Assembly: GCA_040388665.1 (NCBI GenBank)
Contig: JAZKBL010000012.1
Location: 70,253 to 134,252, forward strand
Length of the DNA: 64,000 bases
Reading direction: 5' to 3'
DNA from: DAHVFY01 sp040388665
Lineage (GTDB): Bacteria; Chlamydiota; Chlamydiia; Chlamydiales; Rhabdochlamydiaceae
The notes under the pieces are model-generated. The model was not told the DNA's origin. It saw only the letters and a list, made by a program, of their open reading frames with translations, and did not search any database. Below, one piece after another: positions 19,601 to 26,951 of the stretch. Numbering within the stretch: the first letter of the stretch is position 1; every line of letters starts with the position of its first letter. A program made the translations under genes and the position numbers.

Positions 19601-21999
19601 ATCTTAAGAAAAAAAGTATCACCATAAAAAACTATACAAAAAAACTGCTCCCTCTCCTTGCAAGTAAAGCAATTAACATACTGCAGCTTCCAGAAGAGAT
19701 CGCTCAAATCGCTCTACAAGACCTTAAAGAAATTAAGCTTACTGACGCTGATCGATTACGTCTTAATACATTTTTAGATCAACATCCTTTAATTAAAAAA
19801 GAGTACAGGCATTTTCACAAACAACTGAACCTCCATCTTAAGAATACTCTTAACCGCAACTGTGGCGAACATTATGCACTTATACCCGAGGCATCCATTC
19901 CACTAGCGCGCCCGATGCGGCATGGTAAAATTAAAAAGAACTCAGAGTTCTCTACACTTGATGAATTGAAAAATTTCACTGTACAAGCTAACTTAAAAGT
20001 TTCTCTAAAACAATCTCAAGTCGCAAATTTCATCTTTCAGCTTGCAGCACATCTTATAGATCATGAAAACACCCTTGAACCGTCGGGTATCAACGCTTTT
20101 TATCAACTGATTGCCCATCAATTAAAGCTACCCACGAAACCTAAAAATCTCAATGCTGCACACATTTCTACCATCACAGAATTTTTAAACGACAAAAAAA
20201 ACATCAAGTACAAAATCCAATTCATCACACAAACCATACTTCCGCAGATTATTTACTATAATGAAAAAGCATCAAGTGGCTCTTTCCAATTAATCGATGC
20301 GATCAAGCAGGTCAATTCCGCATCTGGAACGGTTGATCCCGATGTACTTCCCCCCTCTGTTCGAACAATAGAAAAAAAATCAGCGCCCATTGGCAATTTA
20401 TTCGCTCTATGGCAACACTCACAAGAGCGGATCTACATCAATAAAGGAAGCACACCAAAGGAAATCCTTGAACAGATTATTGATTTAGATCCACATGCAC
20501 GCGTTATTCCTGATGGAGGAACTCTCACTCGAGGTCTTTCTGAAAAAGAAATTACAACGACTATTTTAGAAAAAACAAAAAATGCAGAGCCCCCCGTAAA
20601 CGGTGTGGCCTTTTTCGATGACGAAGGAAAATTATGGGTCCAATCTCGAAATGGAATGAGCGCAATGGATGGAAGCGATATTCCCTTAAAAGAGCTTTTT
20701 ATCTTTATTCGTCAAAGTAACTGCCTTGGAGCAGACCTTACTATGCTTCCGTGTACACGAGCAACAATCACCATCAATCGCTACACCCCCCTTGACTTTC
20801 TCATCCAAACAGCTGGTCGCATGAGAGGGCTGCAGCTTGGACAAACATGCAGCATTACCTGCACTGAAGAAGATGCACAGGTCATCAAAGATTTTTTAAA
20901 AATACCAAAAAAGGCAGATCTTACCCTAACCCATATTTTCCAACACGCTGCAATTCTTTACGGAGAAATTAAAGGGCTTGATTACTTCTTTACCTTAAAC
21001 CGTTTTTTAGCAAACGCCTCTGAGCAAATTTTTTGGAACTTTCTTGATAAAAACACCCCTGCACAAGCGCGCAGGCTCTCCCTAAGAATGGATAGTCTCC
21101 TCGTAAGTTCCACAAGCGAAGAAGATGATGATGACGATGCTATCAGCAACTCTGAAATCGATATCTCGTTAGCTGTTGAACACTTGCAAAATAGTTATCG
21201 TAAAAAATTAATGACTGTTCAAAAAAATGTTTCTTTTGTCACATTCCCTATCGATCAAATCTTTGAGGAATTTAATCGTTTCCTCGACTACGACAAATTA
21301 CCTTCTAAAATCATGATGAAAAGCGCGATGGGAGAAGAATGTAGCGTAGATATCGATGCAGACACAGATATCGCCGCTGATCAAGAAATGGAGTCACAAG
21401 CAGATTCCGAAGCCTCTACAATCACCACCTTTATACCTGCACAACCCGTTGAGTGGAATGAAGATTACGCAGATAAAAACAATTACAAACAAGCAGAAAG
21501 CCAGCTTGGCATTAAAATATTCCATTTTCCTAATGGTCATTTCGTATCAGATAATGAAGAAACAAATAGACAAGTACGCAAATCTTCAATCCAGTGCCTG
21601 ATCATGAAAGATCGAGTCACACAAGAGATGCGCTATGCACCTCTTGATGCGCAGGATGCACATCTTATCTATAATAGCATGCTCCATAAGGGAGGCTCTA
21701 TAAAAGCTCCAAGCGACCCTTATCATGACTTTTATCTCATGTCAGGGGGCAAAATCATCGCGTTTGACGCTGAGTCATCTATTTTAAATAGGAAAGATGC
21801 GGCGTTTATAAAAATTTCCATCCTAAACAAAGTCCAACGCGGATTACCTTTCCTCAACCAAAAAGAGTTAACACTGATTGAAACGCTCCTTAGAGAATAT
21901 CCCGCGGATAAAATCGCATTCATCAATTTCGTCAAAGAATATCAAGCTGCCTTTCCCCAATTGAAATCCCTTACAACCTGGCTTCAAAACATGATTTAA
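13615..21999 (+). CDS. Giant SF2-helicase-like protein related to DUF3638/DUF3645 proteins (2794 aa)
   Basis: By far the longest gene here. Residues 1-1750 are helical and unrecognised. A P-loop EAPTGFGKSSTVIALWLL (near residue 1806) is followed by LMTLPPALLPSVL, LLISIDHLHR and a DExx-like FVDESKE (near 1940). Near 2370-2405, CLGADLTMLPCTRATITI and LIQTAGRMRGLQLGQTCS match in layout the C-terminal part of the eukaryotic DUF3638 family (GTDL, QA-x-R-M-R, GQS). A D/E run (EEDDDDDA) near 2507 separates the last ~290 residues. ATP-driven remodelling of nucleic acid or protein is inferred; the target is unknown. No signal peptide; type III secretion cannot be excluded. AT-rich upstream region, no ribosome-binding site. 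Confidence 0.85.
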   Translation: MINNIIIFNNSINNQLQPSNIEAPEILEQNPILEGYSSSDAAAIIFHLFNAQYINFQSNSKTTSSFLPLSFLIQELETLLDHPKLKEERHNLEELIISYRCSYTVGQWFEHIATNKDAVRGQILDYLKKHGWISIPTGYAAEPSGHRITLYLTLEEKRGKTYVKGKIANLGEGLNNHLEHYIGATKTYYEPWLELDKVPLAKLESTPFFDLLLELQQLTHPDGEKTYYCIEDFYNILLPAWPGMISMTEHPMPATKQRTGDCSLKPYLVELNTKISVKTARFIKLHLTKKSIELLLEHPELTQSLYKTVEETLQKLMRRALKLQKKGDLNEKEIQEYINFTLKSQLALKKIHQDSLSLAKQHTLDFSLVRDLSEEGELIFTQKTPLVLENSVEKIKAEAPVATHWIATLVKDAAKSVNDAMKKSDYNECMRLIIDTFEKLPPATDLYWKTQMTPKVMKGIKTLHQRFHYVTEYKIFKKEEHIYITPTMAIIALKAFAITVASGSMLGLPQDFVHFFAGSLLKRIEEAQNHYRPLTPFQANEYRSSLKILKEASQLDSPTLKITTPQLDQYGIHHSHVVSSQQFETPRDVFNDPYIKFLNTLITEKNEAKFEKFKRPHATREYLAIHHMGLVALNNIGCYSLIDMYELSILFFYLSSGVFDTDSSLTQGRPLLDKKKIPGYVLTVFKEWGIEKSEAQTTREVIEGLFLSAHHRLADPKVLDELLSSDLSNIRSQNELLSLTPKSKKIAPPLFKDLLLGRLYPDLAVPLWIDYLSQHTNTLQAPTLQAFLSLAIFARIPGTDDFVIEKVMRDNSLIKERLFEFLRSRIKKTATEQFLDIHFLYLRVYVHSLLFAKEAGVNLESEISFLKTRLETLLTSKKYSEEARQLIGWQLTALFTYLRAWGDELTDFCNRAYNLVKEIPITTDSEVISQEYRYAEHILSHLDLQQKAKIPSWIISDSKFPYRTITSIKTSEDKLSFINEYQERIYLTFDEEKKEFYLHQKFTTLEGNIALFTLADKPPTSSVFSYKNHPCVDGCLASQARYFVRIDDKGSMEAVCTDLSGKEILARMDSTKIYPANADRSLHLMTNLSAPPPICTRIFPLYGQKETLCYKNEHHEIVKISIPKYDLHFTRDLLRTEQWYCSKLPGYFLDENDQHPTLEPHSHYLRLKSKTGSGIILTFDHLLPHERSIIPPEDPCLMKSKAIPRQHPRLLIYPLDSTGKIKPSQEVYESLYLIYLTLMKKDYTEAQELILKLKRLGKEWGEEECNLFNLFNPQQITQKDRDFHPAAAALRLQLKIIEHASVNEMKLSENQLLWLKKDYLNYIDQWNNTMLYRLSEQDEKILLRLISTKNELECLQLSQRENKYAELKETPLYHQTKITPSKNKSQKTDGFTWLNLERFQTMKTHLLNPLPITSHLRPGPNFTLNFLYYYNLLYGSEAHEKQEVIRILQCCAHDPHPESQDVRQILLELIKNPSKMPELQKIIATAEKDIKKLPQFLKDLLPGGASKASSFSEVFLTRTRNNTWTIKQPLEPTLPCSLSKIPQRSHLICEKEKLPKILINKGCLLQQDNNAANKQKIENLQNLKVVFSSIPTDSPCVKRASNRLIEGIEEMQEDLSSEKAQISYHINLDKKSRKELFKQLTLHHEIQKTEMILYKKKIYESFEIDSPLLKAEQLGGLLPSLKFREILLAVINDDATQIHKALPTKIPSLLTRQVTRYLLAATQKQHYERALKNLEDLNQAMSDGEKTNTADNKLVHSLLAKRAYTKTEDLYALFFEYASNIRLRKEQYTAYQELSKTDHLENIQLEAPTGFGKSSTVIALWLLKISHVHKTALMTLPPALLPSVLAQLYSILGTHFDKSFFVIKFERNQGNNFAFLKKLNTQLDDAQRKNKILLISIDHLHRLTTLQLKQNLHEYGDLSILRELVLLRKTLKFEISSFVDESKECFDVRHRYDYAIGAPIKISQNECQKTDLIYNMLLTEEILEQFNFEFLPEFFDLKKKSITIKNYTKKLLPLLASKAINILQLPEEIAQIALQDLKEIKLTDADRLRLNTFLDQHPLIKKEYRHFHKQLNLHLKNTLNRNCGEHYALIPEASIPLARPMRHGKIKKNSEFSTLDELKNFTVQANLKVSLKQSQVANFIFQLAAHLIDHENTLEPSGINAFYQLIAHQLKLPTKPKNLNAAHISTITEFLNDKKNIKYKIQFITQTILPQIIYYNEKASSGSFQLIDAIKQVNSASGTVDPDVLPPSVRTIEKKSAPIGNLFALWQHSQERIYINKGSTPKEILEQIIDLDPHARVIPDGGTLTRGLSEKEITTTILEKTKNAEPPVNGVAFFDDEGKLWVQSRNGMSAMDGSDIPLKELFIFIRQSNCLGADLTMLPCTRATITINRYTPLDFLIQTAGRMRGLQLGQTCSITCTEEDAQVIKDFLKIPKKADLTLTHIFQHAAILYGEIKGLDYFFTLNRFLANASEQIFWNFLDKNTPAQARRLSLRMDSLLVSSTSEEDDDDDAISNSEIDISLAVEHLQNSYRKKLMTVQKNVSFVTFPIDQIFEEFNRFLDYDKLPSKIMMKSAMGEECSVDIDADTDIAADQEMESQADSEASTITTFIPAQPVEWNEDYADKNNYKQAESQLGIKIFHFPNGHFVSDNEETNRQVRKSSIQCLIMKDRVTQEMRYAPLDAQDAHLIYNSMLHKGGSIKAPSDPYHDFYLMSGGKIIAFDAESSILNRKDAAFIKISILNKVQRGLPFLNQKELTLIETLLREYPADKIAFINFVKEYQAAFPQLKSLTTWLQNMI

Positions 22000-22862
22000 G
22001 GCCAGCACTCTTCATAGGAAAAATCAAACTCGTCGGTAAAGCCAACGCGCGCTTTGTCGAGTCTATATCGAGAACCCGTTACTGCTCTTTGATCAAGAGT
22101 GTGCATCTCTTCAGTAGAAAGGACAAAGTCCATAACATTCAGGTTTTCTTGCATATGGCGCGCATCTTTGCTCCCTGGAAGAGGGATGCACCCATGCTGA
22201 ACAATCCATCTAAGCGCTATCTGACACGCGGTCTTTCCGTGCTTCTTTCCCATCTCAATCAGAACTTCATCTTCATTCATACGGCCTAAATTTAAAGGCC
22301 TCCACGCTTGAATGCCAATCTTGCATTCTTTACAAAATGCAAGCAGCTCTTTGTCATAAAAGTAAGGGTGCATTTCTACTTGAATCCACGTGATAGAAAC
22401 TCCCACCTCTAATGCTTTTTTTAAATGATTAACAGTAACATTGCTTAGACCAATGTGGCGGACTTTTTTCTCTTGGACAAGTCCCCTCATTGCTGTGAGC
22501 GTTTCTTTGATAGGGATCTGGCTATTGGGCCAATGCAGCAAATAAGCATCAAGGTAATCCGTTTGCAGCAGCTGCTGCGTCTCTTGCAAGTCTTTACGTA
22601 AATTTTCCTTAGCCTGCATATCATGCCACACTTTTGAAATGATATAGAGCTGGCTACGATCTAATTTCTTTAAACCCTGGGCCATCCCTTCAAAGTTGTT
22701 ATAGTAGGTAGCCGTATCAATGATCCGGTAGCCAATATTAGCAGCTTCAATTAACGCCTTAGCACAAATTTCGCCAGTTAAACGATAGGTTCCAAGCCCT
22801 ACCATCGGGTACTCTTTTCCTTCAATCCGGCATTTACCTCTCTCAATATCAAGTTCTACCAT
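21996..22862 (-). CDS. Aldo/keto reductase
   Basis: NADPH-dependent reduction of a carbonyl substrate. The 288-residue TIM barrel carries the catalytic tetrad: Asp and Tyr in DTATYYNN, Lys in IISKVWHD, His in LLHWPNS. The cofactor-binding end (PLPGSKDARHMQENLNV) is also present. The start cluster is GTG ATG ATG; the third (22862) has the best spacing to TAGGGGAG. Its last codon overlaps the end of the giant gene by four bases (convergent), leaving no room for a terminator between them. Substrate unknown. Confidence 0.93.
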   Translation of the reverse strand: MVELDIERGKCRIEGKEYPMVGLGTYRLTGEICAKALIEAANIGYRIIDTATYYNNFEGMAQGLKKLDRSQLYIISKVWHDMQAKENLRKDLQETQQLLQTDYLDAYLLHWPNSQIPIKETLTAMRGLVQEKKVRHIGLSNVTVNHLKKALEVGVSITWIQVEMHPYFYDKELLAFCKECKIGIQAWRPLNLGRMNEDEVLIEMGKKHGKTACQIALRWIVQHGCIPLPGSKDARHMQENLNVMDFVLSTEEMHTLDQRAVTGSRYRLDKARVGFTDEFDFSYEECWP

Positions 22863-22921
22863 CATCACTCCCCTATCATTTCACTTGTATATAGCCAAAA
22901 GTCTAATGTATAGGGACTATT

Positions 22922-24136
22922 ATGACCAGTAGACAAAAACGCCCCCATCTTTCATTTACCGTTCTTTATATTGGAGCATTTTTAGATTGGATGAGCTATG
23001 GACTTGTCTATCCTCTTTTTTCCCTCATGATCTTTCACCACGATCCGCTCTTCCTTGCTGCAGCATCGAATGCTACACGAGCCGCCTGGCTTGGAATTTT
23101 AATGGCCGCAAGCCCTTTTGGGCAATTTTTTGCTGCGCCTATCTTAGGAATACTGTCTGATCGGTTTGGACGAAGACCTATTTTACAACTCTCCTATCTC
23201 CTAATCATTACCGGCTATCTTCTTTCTGCTTTAGGAATCTGGGAACATAGTTTCCTCTTTCTTATTTTAGGTCGTCTTACAACCGGTATTGGAGCTGGCA
23301 ATATTTCTGTCATCAATGCTGCTATTGCCGACTTAAGCGATCCTGACAAAAAAGCTAGCAATTTTGCTCTTTTAGCGATGATAAGCGGTCTTGGCTTTAC
23401 AGCAGGACCCTATATTGGTGGAAAATTATCTATGTTGAGTTTTGATACTCCCTTTATTTTATCAGGAATTCTCACCCTTGTAACATTCCTTTTTTTCAAT
23501 CTCGTATTTGCGGAAACCCATTCTAAAAAAGAAAAAACTGCAAGTAGTTTCATGCCTCAATTATTTCGTTTTATGCACCTGCATTCCTTTAGTAAGTTTC
23601 GCATTCTATTTTCTACATTTTTTATTTTTTGTTTCGGATGGTCATTCTATTGGGAATTCATCCCTGTAACGTGGATCAAAATTTATGGACAAGAAGCAGA
23701 ACAAATCGGCAATTTCTATGCTTATGGATCCGCTTTTTATGTATTAAGCAGCGGTCTTCTCATCAGGCCAATCATCAAAAGATTCAATCCCAGAGCAATC
23801 CTTGCTTGCGCATGGTTGGCTCTTGGAATCTGCTTTATTCTTCTTTTTCATGCAAAAATTGATGCCTATTGGGTCTATATCCCCATTCAACAATTCTTTG
23901 TTGCGCTCATCTTTCCTGTCGGAATAGCCATCGTATCTAATGCAGCAACAGAAAAACACCAAGGAGAGGTTTTAGGCACTTTCCAATCCCTACAATCTTT
24001 TGCCTTTGCCATCACACCATTAATCAGCGGCATTTTATTAGATTTTACTTATCACATGCCCCTAATCATAGGAAGCATCACAATGCTGCTCGCAAGTTTC
24101 ATTCTTTTCATGAAGTACCGAAGTCGTTATATATAA
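22922..24136 (+). CDS. MFS transporter, TetA/DHA1-like
   Basis: Inner-membrane drug-or-metabolite:proton antiporter family, 404 residues and about twelve helices. Motif A between helices 2 and 3 reads GILSDRFGRRPILQ, and a C-terminal-half counterpart follows helix 8. The motif C region GLGFTAGPYIGGKL in helix 5 points to an antiporter (export) type. The substrate cannot be told. It starts 54 bp from the divergent aldo/keto reductase gene and is followed 14 bp later by the small DUF378 gene, probably on the same transcript. Confidence 0.9.
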   Translation: MTSRQKRPHLSFTVLYIGAFLDWMSYGLVYPLFSLMIFHHDPLFLAAASNATRAAWLGILMAASPFGQFFAAPILGILSDRFGRRPILQLSYLLIITGYLLSALGIWEHSFLFLILGRLTTGIGAGNISVINAAIADLSDPDKKASNFALLAMISGLGFTAGPYIGGKLSMLSFDTPFILSGILTLVTFLFFNLVFAETHSKKEKTASSFMPQLFRFMHLHSFSKFRILFSTFFIFCFGWSFYWEFIPVTWIKIYGQEAEQIGNFYAYGSAFYVLSSGLLIRPIIKRFNPRAILACAWLALGICFILLFHAKIDAYWVYIPIQQFFVALIFPVGIAIVSNAATEKHQGEVLGTFQSLQSFAFAITPLISGILLDFTYHMPLIIGSITMLLASFILFMKYRSRYI

Positions 24137-24150
24137 GTAAAGGAGAGTCT

Positions 24151-24351
24151 ATGAAAATTACAAATGCTATTGCAACAATTCTACTTCTCTTTGGAGGTTT
24201 AAATTGGGGACTTGTAGGGGTGGCTGACTTTAACGTCATCATGTGGGTCTTTATTGCCATGCCGTTAGTTCAGCATATTATCTATATTGCAATCGGTCTT
24301 GCTGCAATCTGGAAAATCATTTTCTACAAAAATGGGATCGCAACAAGATAA
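24151..24351 (+). CDS. DUF378 small membrane protein
   Basis: 66 residues with the family's typical opening LLLFGGLNWGLVGVADFN and two membrane helices (7-25 and 34-60). DUF378 proteins are of unknown function in the inner membrane. AAAGGAG lies six bases before the ATG. It follows the MFS gene by 14 bp and its 3' end overlaps the convergent exported Cache-like gene by 28 bp. Confidence 0.9.
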   Translation: MKITNAIATILLLFGGLNWGLVGVADFNVIMWVFIAMPLVQHIIYIAIGLAAIWKIIFYKNGIATR

Positions 24352-24821
24352 GCGCCAATGACTCTACCTTGTCTATCTCGAAATACATCATAATCGGCCA
24401 TGTATTCCTTTCCGCCTAAAGTGATTTTGTCCGTATAGCGCAGCTCGCCTATAAGTCGTTTATAAGCTGGATGCGCGTGATCTAGAATCGTCCCGGCCTC
24501 TTCACCAACCTCTGTTGTCATCAGCCTAATGAACTCATTTTCTGATTTAACAAAAAGCGTAGCGACCGAGTGCGTCTGTGCAGCAAAGCTGTCTATAAGA
24601 GAAATGGGCTGTGTTGTAAGAACCCAGTTACCATTTCGGATACTCGGTACATGACGCCCATCGATTTTCTCTTGATTTTCATGATCAAGCGAAAATATTC
24701 CAGGCAAATTATTCATCAGCTCTTTACCAAGAGCCTTTGCGTCCGATGGCCTAGGTTCTTCTGTATTAGCAAATACAAAACCACCCATGGCACACAAGAA
24801 AAAAAGAAAAACCAATTTCAT
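24324..24821 (-). CDS. Exported stand-alone Cache-like sensor domain
   Basis: 165 residues from the ATG at 24821, which has AAAGGTGGGG just upstream and starts a signal peptide (MKLVFLFFLCAMGGFVFA). The body resembles the single Cache sensing domain of chemoreceptors and histidine kinases: SVATLFVKSENEFIRLMT, GTILDHAHPAYKRL, LGGKEYMADYDVFRDRQG and VIGAYLVAIP. There is no transmembrane output module, so it would be a soluble ligand-binding protein. An in-frame ATG at 24842 lies upstream but lacks a ribosome-binding site. Partner and ligand unknown. Convergent overlap with the DUF378 gene. Confidence 0.78.
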   Translation of the reverse strand: MKLVFLFFLCAMGGFVFANTEEPRPSDAKALGKELMNNLPGIFSLDHENQEKIDGRHVPSIRNGNWVLTTQPISLIDSFAAQTHSVATLFVKSENEFIRLMTTEVGEEAGTILDHAHPAYKRLIGELRYTDKITLGGKEYMADYDVFRDRQGRVIGAYLVAIPFL

Positions 24822-24901
24822 ATACCCCACCTTTATACCCATTCATTTCGGTATACAAGTGAGGTATACTAAACCTGATCATTTCCCTTCAAGCTATGAA
24901 A

Positions 24902-25240
24902 CTAATTACCGTTACTGTTATCCGAAACAGTCATTTTCATGTTAACGCCTACAACTCCATCAACGCTTTTAGCGATCGCAACAATACGATCTCTATCTGC
25001 AGCAGTTGGAACTGTCCCCTCTAGAGTTACAATACCATTTGTTGTCGTTACAGATACCAATCGAGCTGAAGCAGAAAGCTCTGTATCAGCAATGATCTTA
25101 GCTTTTACTTTTGTTGTAATCGACCAATCCGCAGGAGCTTCTTGGTCCTGCACAATAACTGTTGTATTGTTGGTTTGACTATCAGCATTGCATGCAAAAC
25201 ATAATGCACAGAACACAGGAATTAATAATAGATTTCTCAT
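24902..25240 (-). CDS. BON-domain exported protein (possible lipoprotein)
   Basis: 112 residues from the ATG at 25240 (AGGGG upstream). The signal peptide MRNLLLIPVFCALCFACNAD has a Cys at a plausible lipobox position, though C-F-A-C is not a textbook lipobox. The rest is one BON domain: SITTKVKAKIIADTEL, VSVTTTNGIVTLEGTV and AADRDRIVAIAKSVDGVVGV. BON domains bind phospholipid surfaces and occur in OsmY and DolP-type envelope proteins, so an outer-membrane-integrity role is inferred. Monocistronic, with an AT-rich upstream region. Confidence 0.87.
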   Translation of the reverse strand: MRNLLLIPVFCALCFACNADSQTNNTTVIVQDQEAPADWSITTKVKAKIIADTELSASARLVSVTTTNGIVTLEGTVPTAADRDRIVAIAKSVDGVVGVNMKMTVSDNSNGN

Positions 25241-25434
25241 AATACCCCTAAATTTATTCACCCTATAACTGTATAGTAACAAACAACACAAACTATGTAA
25301 ACAATATAATTTAATTTTTTATTACAAATTAATTACAAATCCAACAAACTGTATTTATCTAAATAACTTTAAATAAAACACTTAAATGCTATCACTGCAT
25401 ATGAAAATTCATCCAACCATCCGCTTAACTTCTC

Positions 25435-26010
25435 TCACATGTTTTTAAGAAACTTTTCCAATTCTTGCTGAAAATTCTCTTGTAGATTCTCTACAGCAAT
25501 AATTGTTTCAGGAAAATCACTACCATCGATTTGCTCGGTAAGATTCAATACTATGCTTCTAGACTCGTGTGTTAACCCTTGATGCCAGCTTAAATCAGCA
25601 AAATACTGTTGTGGAACAGCACGTCCTTCTAGATTAATTCCGCATTTTTTTAAAGACTCGTCAAAAAAACCTTGAGGTTTACCTTCTATAAAAATTGCAA
25701 AGCGTATCCCTTGCTCAAAAAAGTTAAGCGGTATAGCAAAAGCTTCTTCTAGATCATCTGTGATTGCATTTAATGTGTGGAGTGATAAAGACGCTACTTC
25801 TTGCTCTGAAAACAATGATTTATTTTCTGCAGCAGGCCCCAATTTATTCAGAATGCTCTGTGAAATTTCTACTCCTATAAATTCAATTTCCTCTGCAGTG
25901 ATACTTCTGATTTCTTCCTGCACTTCTTCTGGAGACATGGGAATTATCTGAGACGGATTTGGAACGCCTGAAAAAGGAAATTCAATTGAAGGAAAATTAG
26001 CAGCTGACAT
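25435..26010 (-). CDS. Hypothetical protein
   Basis: 191 residues, not recognised. No signal peptide, no membrane helix. The N-terminal ~30 residues are proline- and serine-rich and probably disordered, followed by an acidic helical body (SPEEVQEEIRSITAEEIEFI). A CAGAGGAA ribosome-binding site eight bases before the ATG supports the start. The disordered N-terminus with a compact acidic body would be compatible with a type III effector or a chaperone, but nothing shows it. It sits alone in an AT-rich stretch. Confidence 0.7.
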   Translation of the reverse strand: MSAANFPSIEFPFSGVPNPSQIIPMSPEEVQEEIRSITAEEIEFIGVEISQSILNKLGPAAENKSLFSEQEVASLSLHTLNAITDDLEEAFAIPLNFFEQGIRFAIFIEGKPQGFFDESLKKCGINLEGRAVPQQYFADLSWHQGLTHESRSIVLNLTEQIDGSDFPETIIAVENLQENFQQELEKFLKNM

Positions 26011-26102
26011 AAAAAATTCCTCTGATATGGTTTGTAGATGGATATTTTAATTTTTTTCGTAATTTGGCACAATCTACAACATTCCTCAACCCCAAGATTA
26101 AT

Positions 26103-26951
26103 ATGTTTCTTTGGAAATGGGTTACTAGATTTTTTCTCTTGTGTGCATTGGCTCTCTATGCCGAGGTAGAATCTACACGCGATGTCGCACTATACACAAC
26201 CTTTCGTCCAAAATATCCCGAAGAACTTCTTGAGCTGTTCAGAATAAAATTCACTCCAGATGGTTCAGGACGGTTGCTTGATTTAGGATGTGGATCAGGA
26301 CAGATCACGTTCTTACTAGCGCCTTTTTACAAGGAAGTGGAAGCTCTTGATATCGATGACCACATGATTCAAAAAGCTATAGAACAAGCTAAAACCAAAA
26401 ACGTAACGAATATAGCCTGGCTTCATCAAGGCGCGGAAGAGACCTCTTTAGAATCGGAAAAATTTGATTTGATCACTATTGCAACAGCCTTTCATTGGAT
26501 GGATCGGCCGGTTGTTCTTAAAAATGCCTACACATTATTGAAAGAAGGTGGCGGCATTGCCATTTTCTGCGCCAAAAGCTGGTGGAGCAGTACAATTGCC
26601 TGGCAACAAGAAATCATTAAGCTCATTCAGCATTATCTAGGAACAAATCAACCCTACTACCCACCAGCCTTTGTCCATAACTCATCCCACGCGGCTCTTC
26701 TACATGCAGCGCATTTTGAAAATATCCAAAGCTTCACTGTAACAACACCACATTTTTGGTCGCTAAAAACCATTTTGGGATATCTTTATTCTACAGCGTT
26801 CTGCAATCCCTCACGCTTTGGCAAACAATTAGAGAAGTTTGAAAAAGACGTAGAATCGATTTTTTTAAGGCATCACCCTTCTGGAGAATGTAAGGAAGAC
26901 TTCCCCTTTCACGTCCTCATTGGCTATAAATCTTATCCAGGTTGTTTATAG
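26103..26951 (+). CDS. Exported or membrane-anchored SAM-dependent methyltransferase
   Basis: 282 residues from the ATG at 26103. The start MFLWKWVTRFFLLCALALYA is a signal peptide or anchor, and an in-frame TTG at 26064 offers a longer but unsupported N-terminus. The body is a class I methyltransferase: DLGCGSGQITFLLAP is motif I and VEALDIDDHM motif II. DLITIATAFHWM, with its HWM, is typical of the Tmt1/YcgJ-like branch that methylates small acids or thiols. The signal-like N-terminus on a SAM enzyme is odd, since SAM is cytosolic. Its 3' end overlaps the convergent LigD-like gene by 35 bp. Confidence 0.83.
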   Translation: MFLWKWVTRFFLLCALALYAEVESTRDVALYTTFRPKYPEELLELFRIKFTPDGSGRLLDLGCGSGQITFLLAPFYKEVEALDIDDHMIQKAIEQAKTKNVTNIAWLHQGAEETSLESEKFDLITIATAFHWMDRPVVLKNAYTLLKEGGGIAIFCAKSWWSSTIAWQQEIIKLIQHYLGTNQPYYPPAFVHNSSHAALLHAAHFENIQSFTVTTPHFWSLKTILGYLYSTAFCNPSRFGKQLEKFEKDVESIFLRHHPSGECKEDFPFHVLIGYKSYPGCL

